A stretch of DNA of 8,328 nt from an uncultured Pseudomonadota bacterium (lineage in GTDB: Bacteria > Lernaellota > Lernaellaia > Lernaellales > Lernaellaceae), in contig CALBTQ010000720.1 of assembly GCA_937967875.1 (NCBI GenBank), forward strand, positions 1 to 8,328. Direction: 5' to 3'. The translations under genes and the position numbers were made by a program. Shown here one piece after another: positions 1 to 5,586 of the stretch (positions within the stretch are counted from its first letter, which is position 1; every line of letters begins with the position of its first letter). The notes under the pieces are model-generated. The model had not been told where the DNA came from, ran no database searches, and saw only the letters and a program-made list of their open reading frames with translations.

Positions 1-45
1 CCACCGAGATCTACACTCTTTCCCTACACGACGCTCTTCCGATCT
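1..45 (+). other. Illumina TruSeq P5-side adapter (artefact)
   Basis: These 45 bases match the 3' part of the TruSeq universal (P5 side) adapter, ending in the diagnostic ACGCTCTTCCGATCT. The adapter's first 13 bases are absent. This is library-construction sequence left in the assembly, not genomic DNA. Native sequence starts at 46. Recognised from memory of the adapter sequence, with a match over the full stretch. Confidence 0.99.
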
Positions 46-232
46 GTGCTTCAAGCGATCCGTCAAGTTACGATCCTCAACTGCACTTATAGCCAATATA
101 ATTGATTTAATTGATTTTTCTCTTGCAAATTGCCTATGGATCGGCTAACAAATCACCAGTTGAGAGGTCTTGTTTAGCGGCGAACACACCTTGATCGATC
201 TACCGATCGGGTCGGCTATTAGAGGACGTTGC
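46..232. other. AT-rich upstream region, no gene assigned
   Basis: This stretch is clearly more AT-rich than the genes that follow. It holds an imperfect 9-base tandem duplication at 101-118 (ATTGATTTA then ATTGATTTT). Two plus-strand frames are open from the adapter junction, to a TGA at 103-105 and a TAA at 146-148; either could be the tail of an upstream gene, but neither has a recognisable sequence. A weak promoter-like pair is TTGCAA (123-128), a 17-base gap and TAACAA (146-151), upstream of the VOC gene; the -10 match is poor, so it is only a candidate. Confidence 0.4.
221..226 (+). promoter_or_regulatory. Ribosome binding site fixing the VOC gene start
   Basis: AGAGGA lies 6 bases before the ATG at 233. 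It favours this start over an in-frame TTG at 170, which would add 21 residues with no resemblance to a VOC domain. Confidence 0.6.
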
Positions 233-604
233 ATGATCAATCATGGCCGGGGGATTCTTGTTTGGTTGGGCGTGAGCGACCTGGCCAAAACCTGCGATTT
301 CTACGCCGAGACGCTCGGCCTGGAAATGATGCACATGGACATGCAATCGGGCTGGGCCGAGTTCATTCATCCCAACTGCCAGACGCGCATCGCTTTCGTG
401 GAAACCGACCCCGATGAAATTCAGCCCTCGGGCGGCGCTTCGCTGGTCTTCGACGTGCCCGACCTCGAAGAGAGCATGAAGAAGCTGGAAAAGGCCGGCG
501 TGCCGTTCCTCACCGGCATCATCAGCATGAACGGCCACTCCTTCGCCACCTTTATCGATCCCGACGGCAACAACCTCCAGTTGCGCGAATACCAGGACGA
601 GTAA
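233..604 (+). CDS. VOC-superfamily (glyoxalase/bleomycin-resistance-like) protein
   Basis: A 123-residue protein, the usual length of a single VOC module made of two beta-alpha-beta-beta-beta halves. Half one opens with LVWLGVSDLAKTCDFYAETL (about residues 10-29). Half two opens with ASLVFDVPDLEESMKKLEKAG (split here only by length: ASLVFDVPDL, then EESMKKLEKAG) and closes with the typical FIDPDGNNLQL. Compared with E. coli glyoxalase I (ligands H5, E56, H74, E122), the positions appear to be Leu, Glu (in WAEFI), Ser and Gln, so only one ligand remains and metal-dependent glyoxalase activity is unlikely. Substrate binding or sequestration, or a different lyase/dioxygenase-type role, is possible; the substrate cannot be named. 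The ATG at 233 was chosen for its Shine-Dalgarno site and because the fold begins just after it. The gene stands alone, with 107 bases before the next gene and no evident terminator. The family call is firm and the function unknown. Confidence 0.88.
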   Translation: MINHGRGILVWLGVSDLAKTCDFYAETLGLEMMHMDMQSGWAEFIHPNCQTRIAFVETDPDEIQPSGGASLVFDVPDLEESMKKLEKAGVPFLTGIISMNGHSFATFIDPDGNNLQLREYQDE

Positions 605-711
605 ACCGAGAGTTACGCGCCCGCCTTTTCTTCAAATAATCCTTTTTCCCTTGCAGTTGCCGCCCAAGAGCGATACGATTATTTTCCGAATCGGATTGTG
701 GAGGTCGGCTG

Positions 712-1341
712 ATGAAAGCGAAATGGTTGGCGGTTTTATTTGTTCTGCTGTGTTGTCTGACGGTCCCGTTTTTCGCCTGCGACGATGACGACGACAACGA
801 CGACGACAATGTCGACGATGACGATGACGACGATGATTATGTCGACGACGATGATACGGAAGGCGATGACGACACAGGAGACGACGACACGAGCGTTGAC
901 GACGACACATCCGACGATGATACGGGAGACGACGACAGCATCGACGACGACACGGATGTCGATCATGCGCCGGTCATTACTGAGTACTACTGTGATCCGG
1001 ACCCGCCCATATATAGCGAAGTCGAAGGCTACGGGATGGTTTGGCATACCAACGAGACTTTTTATTTATGTGATGAAGACAATGATTTGCTGCCGGACGG
1101 CAATCTTGTCCATGATATTGAGCAACCCTTCGAAGACGTTTTTTACCCGCTGACGATTTTTCACGATCCGCCGGAAACCGATCTGGCCAATGCCGGCGAC
1201 TGTACGCAACCGGTTAAAATATTTATTATCTTTTACACGCCGGAGGAACCGCCGAGCGGCGAACATTGCGCGGATTTCTACGTGGAGGACAGCGCCGGCA
1301 ACCGGTCGGACGTGTTTTCGCCGTGCTTCACGATGCCCTGA
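712..1341 (+). CDS. Asp-rich lipoprotein with C-terminal Cys-containing domain
   Basis: A 209-residue protein preceded by GGAGG (700-704), 7 bases before the ATG. Residues 1-22 form a lipoprotein signal peptide: K2 and K4, then a hydrophobic core, then a lipobox-like FFAC with the acylated cysteine at C23. Position +2 is Asp, which in enterobacteria favours inner-membrane retention; whether this rule holds here is unknown. Residues 24-84 are a low-complexity linker with 40 Asp in 61 residues, first long Asp runs, then units such as DDDTG, DDDTSV, DDDTS and DDDSI. Residues 85-209 form a more ordinary domain with five cysteines (94, 120, 164, 186, 205) and a C-terminus containing VEDSAGNRS, reminiscent of Ig/PKD-like beta-sandwich endings; I do not recognise the family. 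The linker probably works as an extended, highly acidic, possibly cation-binding spacer holding the domain away from the membrane. No partner gene is evident: the next gene is convergent, 99 bases away. Lipoprotein call strong, function unknown. Confidence 0.88.
   Translation: MKAKWLAVLFVLLCCLTVPFFACDDDDDNDDDNVDDDDDDDDYVDDDDTEGDDDTGDDDTSVDDDTSDDDTGDDDSIDDDTDVDHAPVITEYYCDPDPPIYSEVEGYGMVWHTNETFYLCDEDNDLLPDGNLVHDIEQPFEDVFYPLTIFHDPPETDLANAGDCTQPVKIFIIFYTPEEPPSGEHCADFYVEDSAGNRSDVFSPCFTMP
781..963 (+). repeat. In-frame GAY (Asp) low-complexity tract with 15-18 base imperfect tandem units
   Basis: This is almost pure GAC/GAT codons for the Asp linker of the lipoprotein. From about 844 it resolves into imperfect 15- or 18-base units encoding DDD plus two or three residues (TG, TSV, TS, TG, SI, TDV). 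GAC and GAT are mixed, so the tract is not a simple trinucleotide repeat at DNA level, which suggests selection on the protein. It still looks prone to slippage, so its length may vary between strains or be misassembled. Confidence 0.85.
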
Positions 1342-1440
1342 GTTCGGCAATAGATTCGCCGGACGCCGATCGGACGGAAGGAACGATCAACCGACATCCA
1401 TGGAAGACAAGGTGGATTCGGTGCGCGAGAAATTGGGCGA
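1342..1440. other. Convergent intergenic gap
   Basis: These 99 bases separate the ends of the lipoprotein gene and the minus-strand glycosyltransferase. I see no clear hairpin with a T-run on either strand. A 14-codon plus-strand frame (1400-1444, MEDKVDSVREKLGD) touches the end of the glycosyltransferase gene but has no properly spaced ribosome binding site and is not called. Confidence 0.4.
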
Positions 1441-2616
1441 CTAACGGTCGGTGCGTTTGGTCAGCGCGGCGAAAAAAGGCAGCAGGCGTTTGCCGCGCTC
1501 GGTCCAGGTGTGCGTGGCGGCGAAGGCGGCCAGTTCCTTTTCCCTGGCGAGACGGTACTCGCGCTCCTCATACAAGCGGCGTAACGCGGCGGCAAACGAT
1601 GCGGCCGACGGCTCATTCACCAGCACCGCGTCGCGATCGTCGGGGAACAACTCGGCGAACACCGGCAGGCGCGGCACAACCGGCACGACACCGGCGCGTG
1701 CGTAATCGAACAGCTTCATCGGACTGGTCACGTAGCGGTTGTAAAAACAATCCTCCAGCGGTACGGCCGCCGCGAAACAGCTCGCCAAGGCGGCGGGCAG
1801 TTCGGCCGGTTCACGCCAGCCGTCGAGCACGAGGCGTTCACCGACGCCCATCTCCGCGGCCATCTGCGCCAGCGGCTCGTGATGCCGCCCCTGGCCGATC
1901 AGCCGCAGGCGCACCTCGGGCGGCAGCATGGTCAGCGCCTCGACGATCACCCCCACGCCTTTGTGCGGATGCAAACTACCGATGTAGGCGATGTCGGTGG
2001 GGCGCTCGTTTTTGGTCGGCGCAGCGAGGGGATGCAGCGCGCTGCCGGCGGCGGCCACGCGCCCGTCGAGCCCGAACAGCGGCGTGAGCATGTCGCGCAG
2101 CCCGGCGGTCAGGGCGATCGCGCCGTCGACGGCCATGAGCGTTTCGGCTTCGAGCGCCACGCGGCCTTCTTGCATCTTCAATTTTTTTGGGGGGAACAGC
2201 TTCAGCGCCTGCGGATCGTCCTGCCCGAGGGTGTAGACGTTGTGCATTTCGTAGACGATTTTCGCCTTGGTTTTGGCGAAGGCGAGGGCGTGGGCCAGGC
2301 GCAGGTCCCGCACGATCACCGCGTCGAAATTTCCCGCGCGCACCGCTTTGATCGCCTGCCGCCGAAAGCGCGCCGACCAGGTGGCGTGCAGCGACCCGAG
2401 GCGGTATTCACTGGGCGGCAGATACTGCAAACGAAAGGCCGGCGGCGCGGGCACTCCCAGGCGGCGCAGGCGGTCGTACACGTCGCCCGACCCGCGCGGC
2501 GCGAGCAGCGTCACGTCGGCCCCCGCGCGCCCGAGACCGTCGGCGGCCCCGCTGGTGAAGGCCACGCCGGCTTCGTGCGCGAACAGCGGTTGGGTGTGAA
2601 TCAGCGCAAGGCGCAA
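1441..2616 (-). CDS. Glycosyltransferase, GT-B fold, GT4-like
   Basis: A 391-residue protein of normal length for a retaining GT4-type enzyme, expected to transfer a sugar from a nucleotide-sugar donor to a glycan or glycolipid at the cytoplasmic face of the membrane. The N-terminal Rossmann half starts MRLALIHTQPLF and includes YEMHNVY (122-128), a common acceptor-domain motif. The C-terminal donor-binding half carries YIGSLHPHKG (211-220), RLRLIGQG (236-243) and SPMKLFDYARAGVVPV (298-313), the donor-contact region. The second glutamate of the classical EX7E motif is Asp here (FDY instead of EY). The C-terminus has the family's typical HTWTERGKRLL (369-379). No membrane segments or signal peptide are seen. 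The start is TTG (2616-2614) with AAGGAAAG just upstream; a nearby ATG (2632-2630) is in another frame. It diverges from a second glycosyltransferase 61 bases away, suggesting a shared envelope-glycan role. Donor and acceptor cannot be told from sequence. Confidence 0.88.
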   Translation of the reverse strand: MRLALIHTQPLFAHEAGVAFTSGAADGLGRAGADVTLLAPRGSGDVYDRLRRLGVPAPPAFRLQYLPPSEYRLGSLHATWSARFRRQAIKAVRAGNFDAVIVRDLRLAHALAFAKTKAKIVYEMHNVYTLGQDDPQALKLFPPKKLKMQEGRVALEAETLMAVDGAIALTAGLRDMLTPLFGLDGRVAAAGSALHPLAAPTKNERPTDIAYIGSLHPHKGVGVIVEALTMLPPEVRLRLIGQGRHHEPLAQMAAEMGVGERLVLDGWREPAELPAALASCFAAAVPLEDCFYNRYVTSPMKLFDYARAGVVPVVPRLPVFAELFPDDRDAVLVNEPSAASFAAALRRLYEEREYRLAREKELAAFAATHTWTERGKRLLPFFAALTKRTDR

Positions 2617-2677
2617 ACGTCTTTCCTTTCATTGCCGGAAAAGGATATCCTAGGCGACTGAATCGAATGGAGCAAGG
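2617..2677. promoter_or_regulatory. Divergent promoter region between two glycosyltransferase genes
   Basis: These 61 bases must hold the 5' signals of both divergent genes unless the minus-strand promoter lies inside the neighbour. Both ribosome binding sites are visible (AGGA for the minus strand; GGAG at 2669-2672 for the plus strand, 5 bases before the ATG). A perfect 10-base palindrome, AGGATATCCT, sits at 2642-2651 near the middle and contains a -10-like TATCCT. I see no good -35 partner. Confidence 0.4.
2621..2629 (-). promoter_or_regulatory. Ribosome binding site supporting a TTG start
   Basis: Read on the minus strand, AAAGGAAAG contains AGGA (2627-2624) 7 bases before the TTG at 2616. 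It supports this unusual start codon for the minus-strand glycosyltransferase, since the only nearby ATG is out of frame. Confidence 0.6.
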
Positions 2678-3760
2678 ATGAACGGACCGGTTACGTGTCA
2701 CCTCGATCTGGCGCACGAATGGCGCGGCGGGCAGCGGCAGGTGTATTGGCTCGCCGCCGGGCTGGCCGAGCGCGGCCTGCGTACGCTGGCGATCACCGGG
2801 CGCGACACGCCGCTGGCGCAGCGCCTGGCCGGCACGGGCGTCGAGGTGCACCAGATCGGTTGGTGGGGCGAGTGGGACATTCTCGCCGCGCGTCGCGTCG
2901 CCGCTATCGCGCAAAACGCCGGGGCGCAGATCCTTGCCGCGCACGCCAGTCATCCGCTGACCCTCGCGTTGTTGGCGAAAAAATTCGGCGCGCCGGTGAA
3001 GGTCGTCGGGCACCGCCGGGTCGATGTGCCGATCAAACCGCAGCGCTGGAAATACACCGCGCCCGACGCGATGATCGCGATCAGCGAGGTGATTGGCGAT
3101 CTGCTGCGCACGGCGGGGGTGGCCGAGGAAAAGCTGCACGTCGTTTCCAGCGGCGTGCCCGCGCATGAGTTTGATCCCGACGCCAAGACGCGGCTGGCCG
3201 CGGAGTTTTCTCTTCCTGTCGACGCGCCGTGGGTGGGCAACGTCGCCGATCTGGTCGAGCACAAAGGGCAGACGCATCTGCTGGCTGCGTGGCCGCAGGT
3301 GGTCGCGCGGCATCCGCAGGCGCGGTTGATCGTCATCGGCGAGGGGCCGCTGCGCGTTTTGTTGCAGCGTCAGGCCGAAGCGTCGGGCGTCGCCGACAGC
3401 GTGCGGTTGATCGGCCGGCGCGACGACATCGCCGCGTGGTTCTCGTCCTTCGCCGCGTTTGCCATGACCAGCGTCAGCGAGGGATTGTGCACCTCGATTC
3501 TGGATGCGATGGCCGCGCGCGTGCCGGTGGTCGCCACCGCCGCCGGCGGCATTCCCGAATTGGTGCGCGACGGGGAAACGGGCCGCCTCGCGCTGTCGAG
3601 CGACAGCGAGGCGATCGCCCGCCACCTGTCGGCCGTGCTGGACGATCCGTCCGCGCAGCGTGAAACGGTCGAGCGCGCCTTCGCCATGGTGCGCGACCAA
3701 CGCTCGGTGACCGCGATGATCGAAGGCACGTTGGCGGTTTACCGCGATTTGCTCAGGTGA
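2678..3760 (+). CDS. Glycosyltransferase family 4 protein
   Basis: A 360-residue GT-B enzyme of the GT4 family, probably building a surface polysaccharide, lipopolysaccharide or glycolipid. The N-terminal acceptor half contains the glycine-bearing loop WRGGQRQV (15-22) and HASHPLTLALL (89-99), with a central VVGHRRVD (109-116). The linker contains ISEVIGDLL and VVSSGVPAHEFDP (155-167), a standard GT4 signature after the first domain. The C-terminal half has VGNVADLVEHKGQ (186-198), LIVIGEGP (217-224), SEGLCTSILDAMA (267-279) and GGIPELVRDGETG (290-302). The EX7E motif is present as E268...D276, with the second acid conservatively changed. There is no signal peptide or membrane span. GGAG lies 5 bases before the ATG. 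The radical SAM gene follows only 14 bases after its stop and is very likely co-transcribed. It diverges from another glycosyltransferase. Sugar donor and acceptor are unknown. Confidence 0.92.
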   Translation: MNGPVTCHLDLAHEWRGGQRQVYWLAAGLAERGLRTLAITGRDTPLAQRLAGTGVEVHQIGWWGEWDILAARRVAAIAQNAGAQILAAHASHPLTLALLAKKFGAPVKVVGHRRVDVPIKPQRWKYTAPDAMIAISEVIGDLLRTAGVAEEKLHVVSSGVPAHEFDPDAKTRLAAEFSLPVDAPWVGNVADLVEHKGQTHLLAAWPQVVARHPQARLIVIGEGPLRVLLQRQAEASGVADSVRLIGRRDDIAAWFSSFAAFAMTSVSEGLCTSILDAMAARVPVVATAAGGIPELVRDGETGRLALSSDSEAIARHLSAVLDDPSAQRETVERAFAMVRDQRSVTAMIEGTLAVYRDLLR

Positions 3761-3764
3761 GATT

Positions 3765-3770
3765 GGAAGA
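3765..3770 (+). promoter_or_regulatory. Ribosome binding site choosing ATG 3775 for the radical SAM gene
   Basis: GGAAGA lies 4 bases before the ATG at 3775. A GTG at 3757, overlapping the upstream stop codon in a GTGA, is in the same frame but has no such site. The ATG also places the typical MRICFIQ beta strand at the very N-terminus. Confidence 0.5.
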
Positions 3771-3774
3771 TTCG

Positions 3775-5229
3775 ATGCGCATCTGCTTTATTCAGGACAA
3801 CGGCATCAACGAGTCGCTGGCGCTGTGCGACCTGTCGGCCTACCTGCGCGCCCAGGGGCTCGACACGCAACTGTTCATCGAGCGCGAGGAGCCGCGTTTG
3901 CTCGACGCCGTGCGCGCTTATGCGCCGTCACTGATTCTCATAACGGCGAATATCCTTAATTCAGCCTGGACGCTGCCGATGGCCCGGCGCATCAAGCAAG
4001 CGTTCCCCGACACCGTGCTGGCGCTGGCCGGTACGGCGGCCACGTTTTTGACCGAAGACCTGAGCCGTCAGGCGGCGGCCGATGTGTTGGTGTTGGGCGA
4101 GGCGGAGTACCCGCTCGACGCGATCGCGGCCGACATTCAAGAGCACGGCCGGGTGCGCGTGCACGACAACCTCTGGGTGCGCGACGGCGACGACTGGGCG
4201 CGCGGACGCTTTTTCAATCGTCTGACCGATCTGGACGCGTTGCCGCCCGCGCACCGGCAGTTGTATTACAAGTACGAGTTCATCCGCCGCATGCCGGCCA
4301 AGCGGTTTTTGTCGGGACGAGGCTGCCTGCACCAGTGCGCTTACTGCTTCAATCCGGTGCTGCGCGCCAACAGCGACACGGGCGCGGGACGGCCCTTCGT
4401 GCGCATGCGCCGGCCGGAATCGGTGCTCGCGGAAATCGACTTGGTGCGCGCGCAATCCGTCTTGCGCCACGTGCATTTTTCCGACGATCTCTTTCTCGCC
4501 TTTCCCGACTGGGTGGGGCGCTTCACCGAGTTGTACCGCCGCGAGTGCCGTTTGCCGTTCACCATCAACTCCAGCGCCGATCTGATCACCGACGAGGCGC
4601 TCGATCGCCTGTCCGCAGCCAATTGTAAAGCCGTGTGCATGGGCGTGGAGACCGGCGACGAACAGATCCGCCGACGCCTGCTGCACAAGACGATCACCGA
4701 TCGGCAACTCATCGAGGCGGCCGAGCGCATCCACCGACGCGGTATGAAGGTGGTGACCTACAACATGATCGCCTTGCCCGACGAGACGCCGGAGCAGGCG
4801 CTGAAAACGGCGGAAATGAACCACCGCATCCGCGCCGATCTGACGCACGTCTACTACGCCTTTCCCGTACCCAAGACGCGTATGTATGAGGAAGCCGTGG
4901 CCGCCGGGCATCTGCGCGCCGACGAATCGACGATCGAACTGGAAAAGCGTTTCGTCAACGAACCGGGGCCGGCGTTCGACTCGCCCCACAACGAAGAACT
5001 GCTGAAGGTGTACGATCTGTTTTTAGCCGTCGCGCGTTTCGGCCCGGCCCGGCGCCTGGCGCGCCGCTGGCGCAAGCGCTTGCCCGTACCGTTGCGGCGG
5101 ATCGTCCGCGCTTGGTACATGATCAAGGCCGCGCGCATTTTCGGCATGCCGCTCTGGAGCGGTTATCTTTACTACCGACACGTGGGCGACATCGGCCGGC
5201 GCACGACGGTCTACCACACGCTGGTATGA
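3775..5229 (+). CDS. Radical SAM protein with B12-binding-like N-terminal domain
   Basis: A 484-residue protein (490 if the in-frame GTG at 3757 is used). Residues 1-125 resemble the cobalamin-binding Rossmann domain found before many radical SAM cores: an N-terminal strand, LILITANILNSAW and the typical VLVLGEAEYPLD (105-116). The cobalamin lower-ligand motif DxHxxG is not visible, so B12 may be bound base-on/His-off or not at all. The radical SAM core follows, with the [4Fe-4S] ligands as canonical CxxxCxxC (C184, C188, C191 in GRGCLHQCAYCFNP), the GGE-like segment VHFSDDLF, GVETGDEQ (290-297) and MIALPDETPEQALKT (332-346). The last 60 residues are Arg-rich and aromatic and may contact membrane or substrate. 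Enzymes of this BchE-like group perform methylations, cyclisations and other radical chemistry under low oxygen. It lies 14 bases downstream of a glycosyltransferase, suggesting it modifies a glycan, lipid or other envelope precursor. The substrate is unknown. Confidence 0.9.
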   Translation: MRICFIQDNGINESLALCDLSAYLRAQGLDTQLFIEREEPRLLDAVRAYAPSLILITANILNSAWTLPMARRIKQAFPDTVLALAGTAATFLTEDLSRQAAADVLVLGEAEYPLDAIAADIQEHGRVRVHDNLWVRDGDDWARGRFFNRLTDLDALPPAHRQLYYKYEFIRRMPAKRFLSGRGCLHQCAYCFNPVLRANSDTGAGRPFVRMRRPESVLAEIDLVRAQSVLRHVHFSDDLFLAFPDWVGRFTELYRRECRLPFTINSSADLITDEALDRLSAANCKAVCMGVETGDEQIRRRLLHKTITDRQLIEAAERIHRRGMKVVTYNMIALPDETPEQALKTAEMNHRIRADLTHVYYAFPVPKTRMYEEAVAAGHLRADESTIELEKRFVNEPGPAFDSPHNEELLKVYDLFLAVARFGPARRLARRWRKRLPVPLRRIVRAWYMIKAARIFGMPLWSGYLYYRHVGDIGRRTTVYHTLV

Positions 5230-5233
5230 TTCT

Positions 5234-5265
5234 CCCGCCGTGTCGCTCCGGCGGACGAAGGCGGG
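5234..5265 (+). terminator. Hairpin after the radical SAM gene, terminator-like without T-run
   Basis: Starting 5 bases after the stop codon, CCCGCC (5234-5239) can pair with GGCGGG (5260-5265). An inner helix is possible between GTCGC (5242-5246) and the GC..GAC at 5251-5256, closed by a TCCG loop. No T-run follows, so intrinsic termination is doubtful; it may be a 3' end stabiliser or a Rho-assisted end. Confidence 0.35.
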
Positions 5266-5440
5266 GCGATCCGTCGGCAACAATCGAAAATTCACCCGTA
5301 ATATTAATACAAAAATAATACTTGAGACTAAATATCAATAAAGTTGCGGTATTTGGCGGCTGAAATCCTTCATTCGGGAGTTATGAGCATAATGAACGGC
5401 TTCGATTTTTTGAAAAAGGCAAAAAATATTTTTGTCACAG

Positions 5441-5456
5441 GGAAAAGAAATTTTCC
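5441..5456. promoter_or_regulatory. Perfect 6-bp inverted repeat, possible operator or hairpin
   Basis: GGAAAA and TTTTCC flank a 4-base GAAA. As DNA it is a 16-base interrupted palindrome of a size suited to a dimeric HTH protein such as the XRE regulator encoded 131 bases downstream. As RNA it would be a stem closed by a GNRA tetraloop. No T-run follows, so it is not a terminator. Operator function is inference only. Confidence 0.3.
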
Positions 5457-5490
5457 ATTCGATTGTTAACTGCTGATATTACAATGAATA

Positions 5491-5519
5491 TTGTCGTTAT
5501 GAAAACAAATCTCAATAAG
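5491..5519 (+). promoter_or_regulatory. Weak sigma70-like promoter candidate for the XRE-cupin gene
   Basis: TTGTCG (5491-5496), a 17-base spacer and AATAAG (5514-5519) each match four of six consensus positions. It would start transcription near 5526, about 60 bases before the ATG. A separate -10-like TACAAT (5480-5485) lacks a partner at normal distance. In such an AT-rich stretch these matches can arise by chance. Confidence 0.22.
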
Positions 5520-5574
5520 GTTCCGCCCTTGAACATCCCCGCGGCGGGTGCTAAAAAACAATCACGTCAAAAAA

Positions 5575-5580
5575 GGGGGG
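5575..5580 (+). promoter_or_regulatory. G6 ribosome binding site of the XRE-cupin gene
   Basis: AAAAGGGGGG ends 6 bases before the ATG at 5587 and decides this start over an in-frame GTG at 5548, which has no upstream site. Short C-runs earlier in the leader (CCCTT 5526-5530; TCCCC 5536-5540) could pair with it. Confidence 0.55.
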
Positions 5581-5586
5581 AATTCC

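Larger units (their letters stand above)
5266..5586. other. AT-rich intergenic region upstream of the XRE-cupin gene
   Basis: This gene-poor stretch, much richer in A and T than its flanks, contains A- and T-tracts around 5405-5434 that could bend DNA. A perfect hairpin GGAAAA-GAAA-TTTTCC occurs at 5441-5456. A 28-codon ORF starting at 5383 (stop 5467-5469) has GGGAG only 2 bases upstream of its ATG and no recognisable sequence; I do not call it a gene. The region is the natural place for control of the downstream regulator. Confidence 0.5.

Noticed and set aside
46..148. Open frames running from the left adapter junction (both strands) as possible fragments of a neighbouring gene
   Set aside because: Only 20-34 codons, AT-rich, with no motif and no start context. 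They cannot be told from chance open frames.
785..1153. Thr/Met-rich plus-strand frame and Val/Ile-rich or Arg/His-rich minus-strand frames over the Asp tract
   Set aside because: These come from reading GAY codons out of frame or in reverse. Only the Asp frame has a signal peptide, lipobox and ribosome binding site.
1400..1444. 14-codon ORF MEDKVDSVREKLGD in the convergent gap
   Set aside because: Too short, with no correctly spaced ribosome binding site and no recognisable family; possibly chance or a gene remnant.
1266..2087. 273-codon plus-strand frame overlapping the lipoprotein end and the minus-strand glycosyltransferase
   Set aside because: Arg/Ala/Pro-rich low-information translation typical of an antisense frame. 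The real genes on either side explain the sequence.
2642..2651. Perfect 10-base palindrome AGGATATCCT between the divergent glycosyltransferases as an operator
   Set aside because: Several 10-base palindromes are expected by chance in 8 kb, and no second copy was noticed. Location alone is not enough to call an operator.
2408..3700. 430-codon minus-strand open frame opposite the plus-strand glycosyltransferase
   Set aside because: It is a His/Arg/Gly-rich shadow of a GC-rich gene. The plus strand has a complete, motif-rich GT4 protein with a ribosome binding site; the minus frame shows no domain.
3961..4989. 342-codon minus-strand open frame opposite the radical SAM gene
   Set aside because: Shadow frame with biased composition and no motifs; the plus strand encodes the canonical CxxxCxxC radical SAM protein.
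5405..5460. A/T-tracts and hairpin considered as a replication origin or phage attachment site
   Set aside because: No DnaA-box cluster, no integrase, no tRNA end and no flanking direct repeats were seen.
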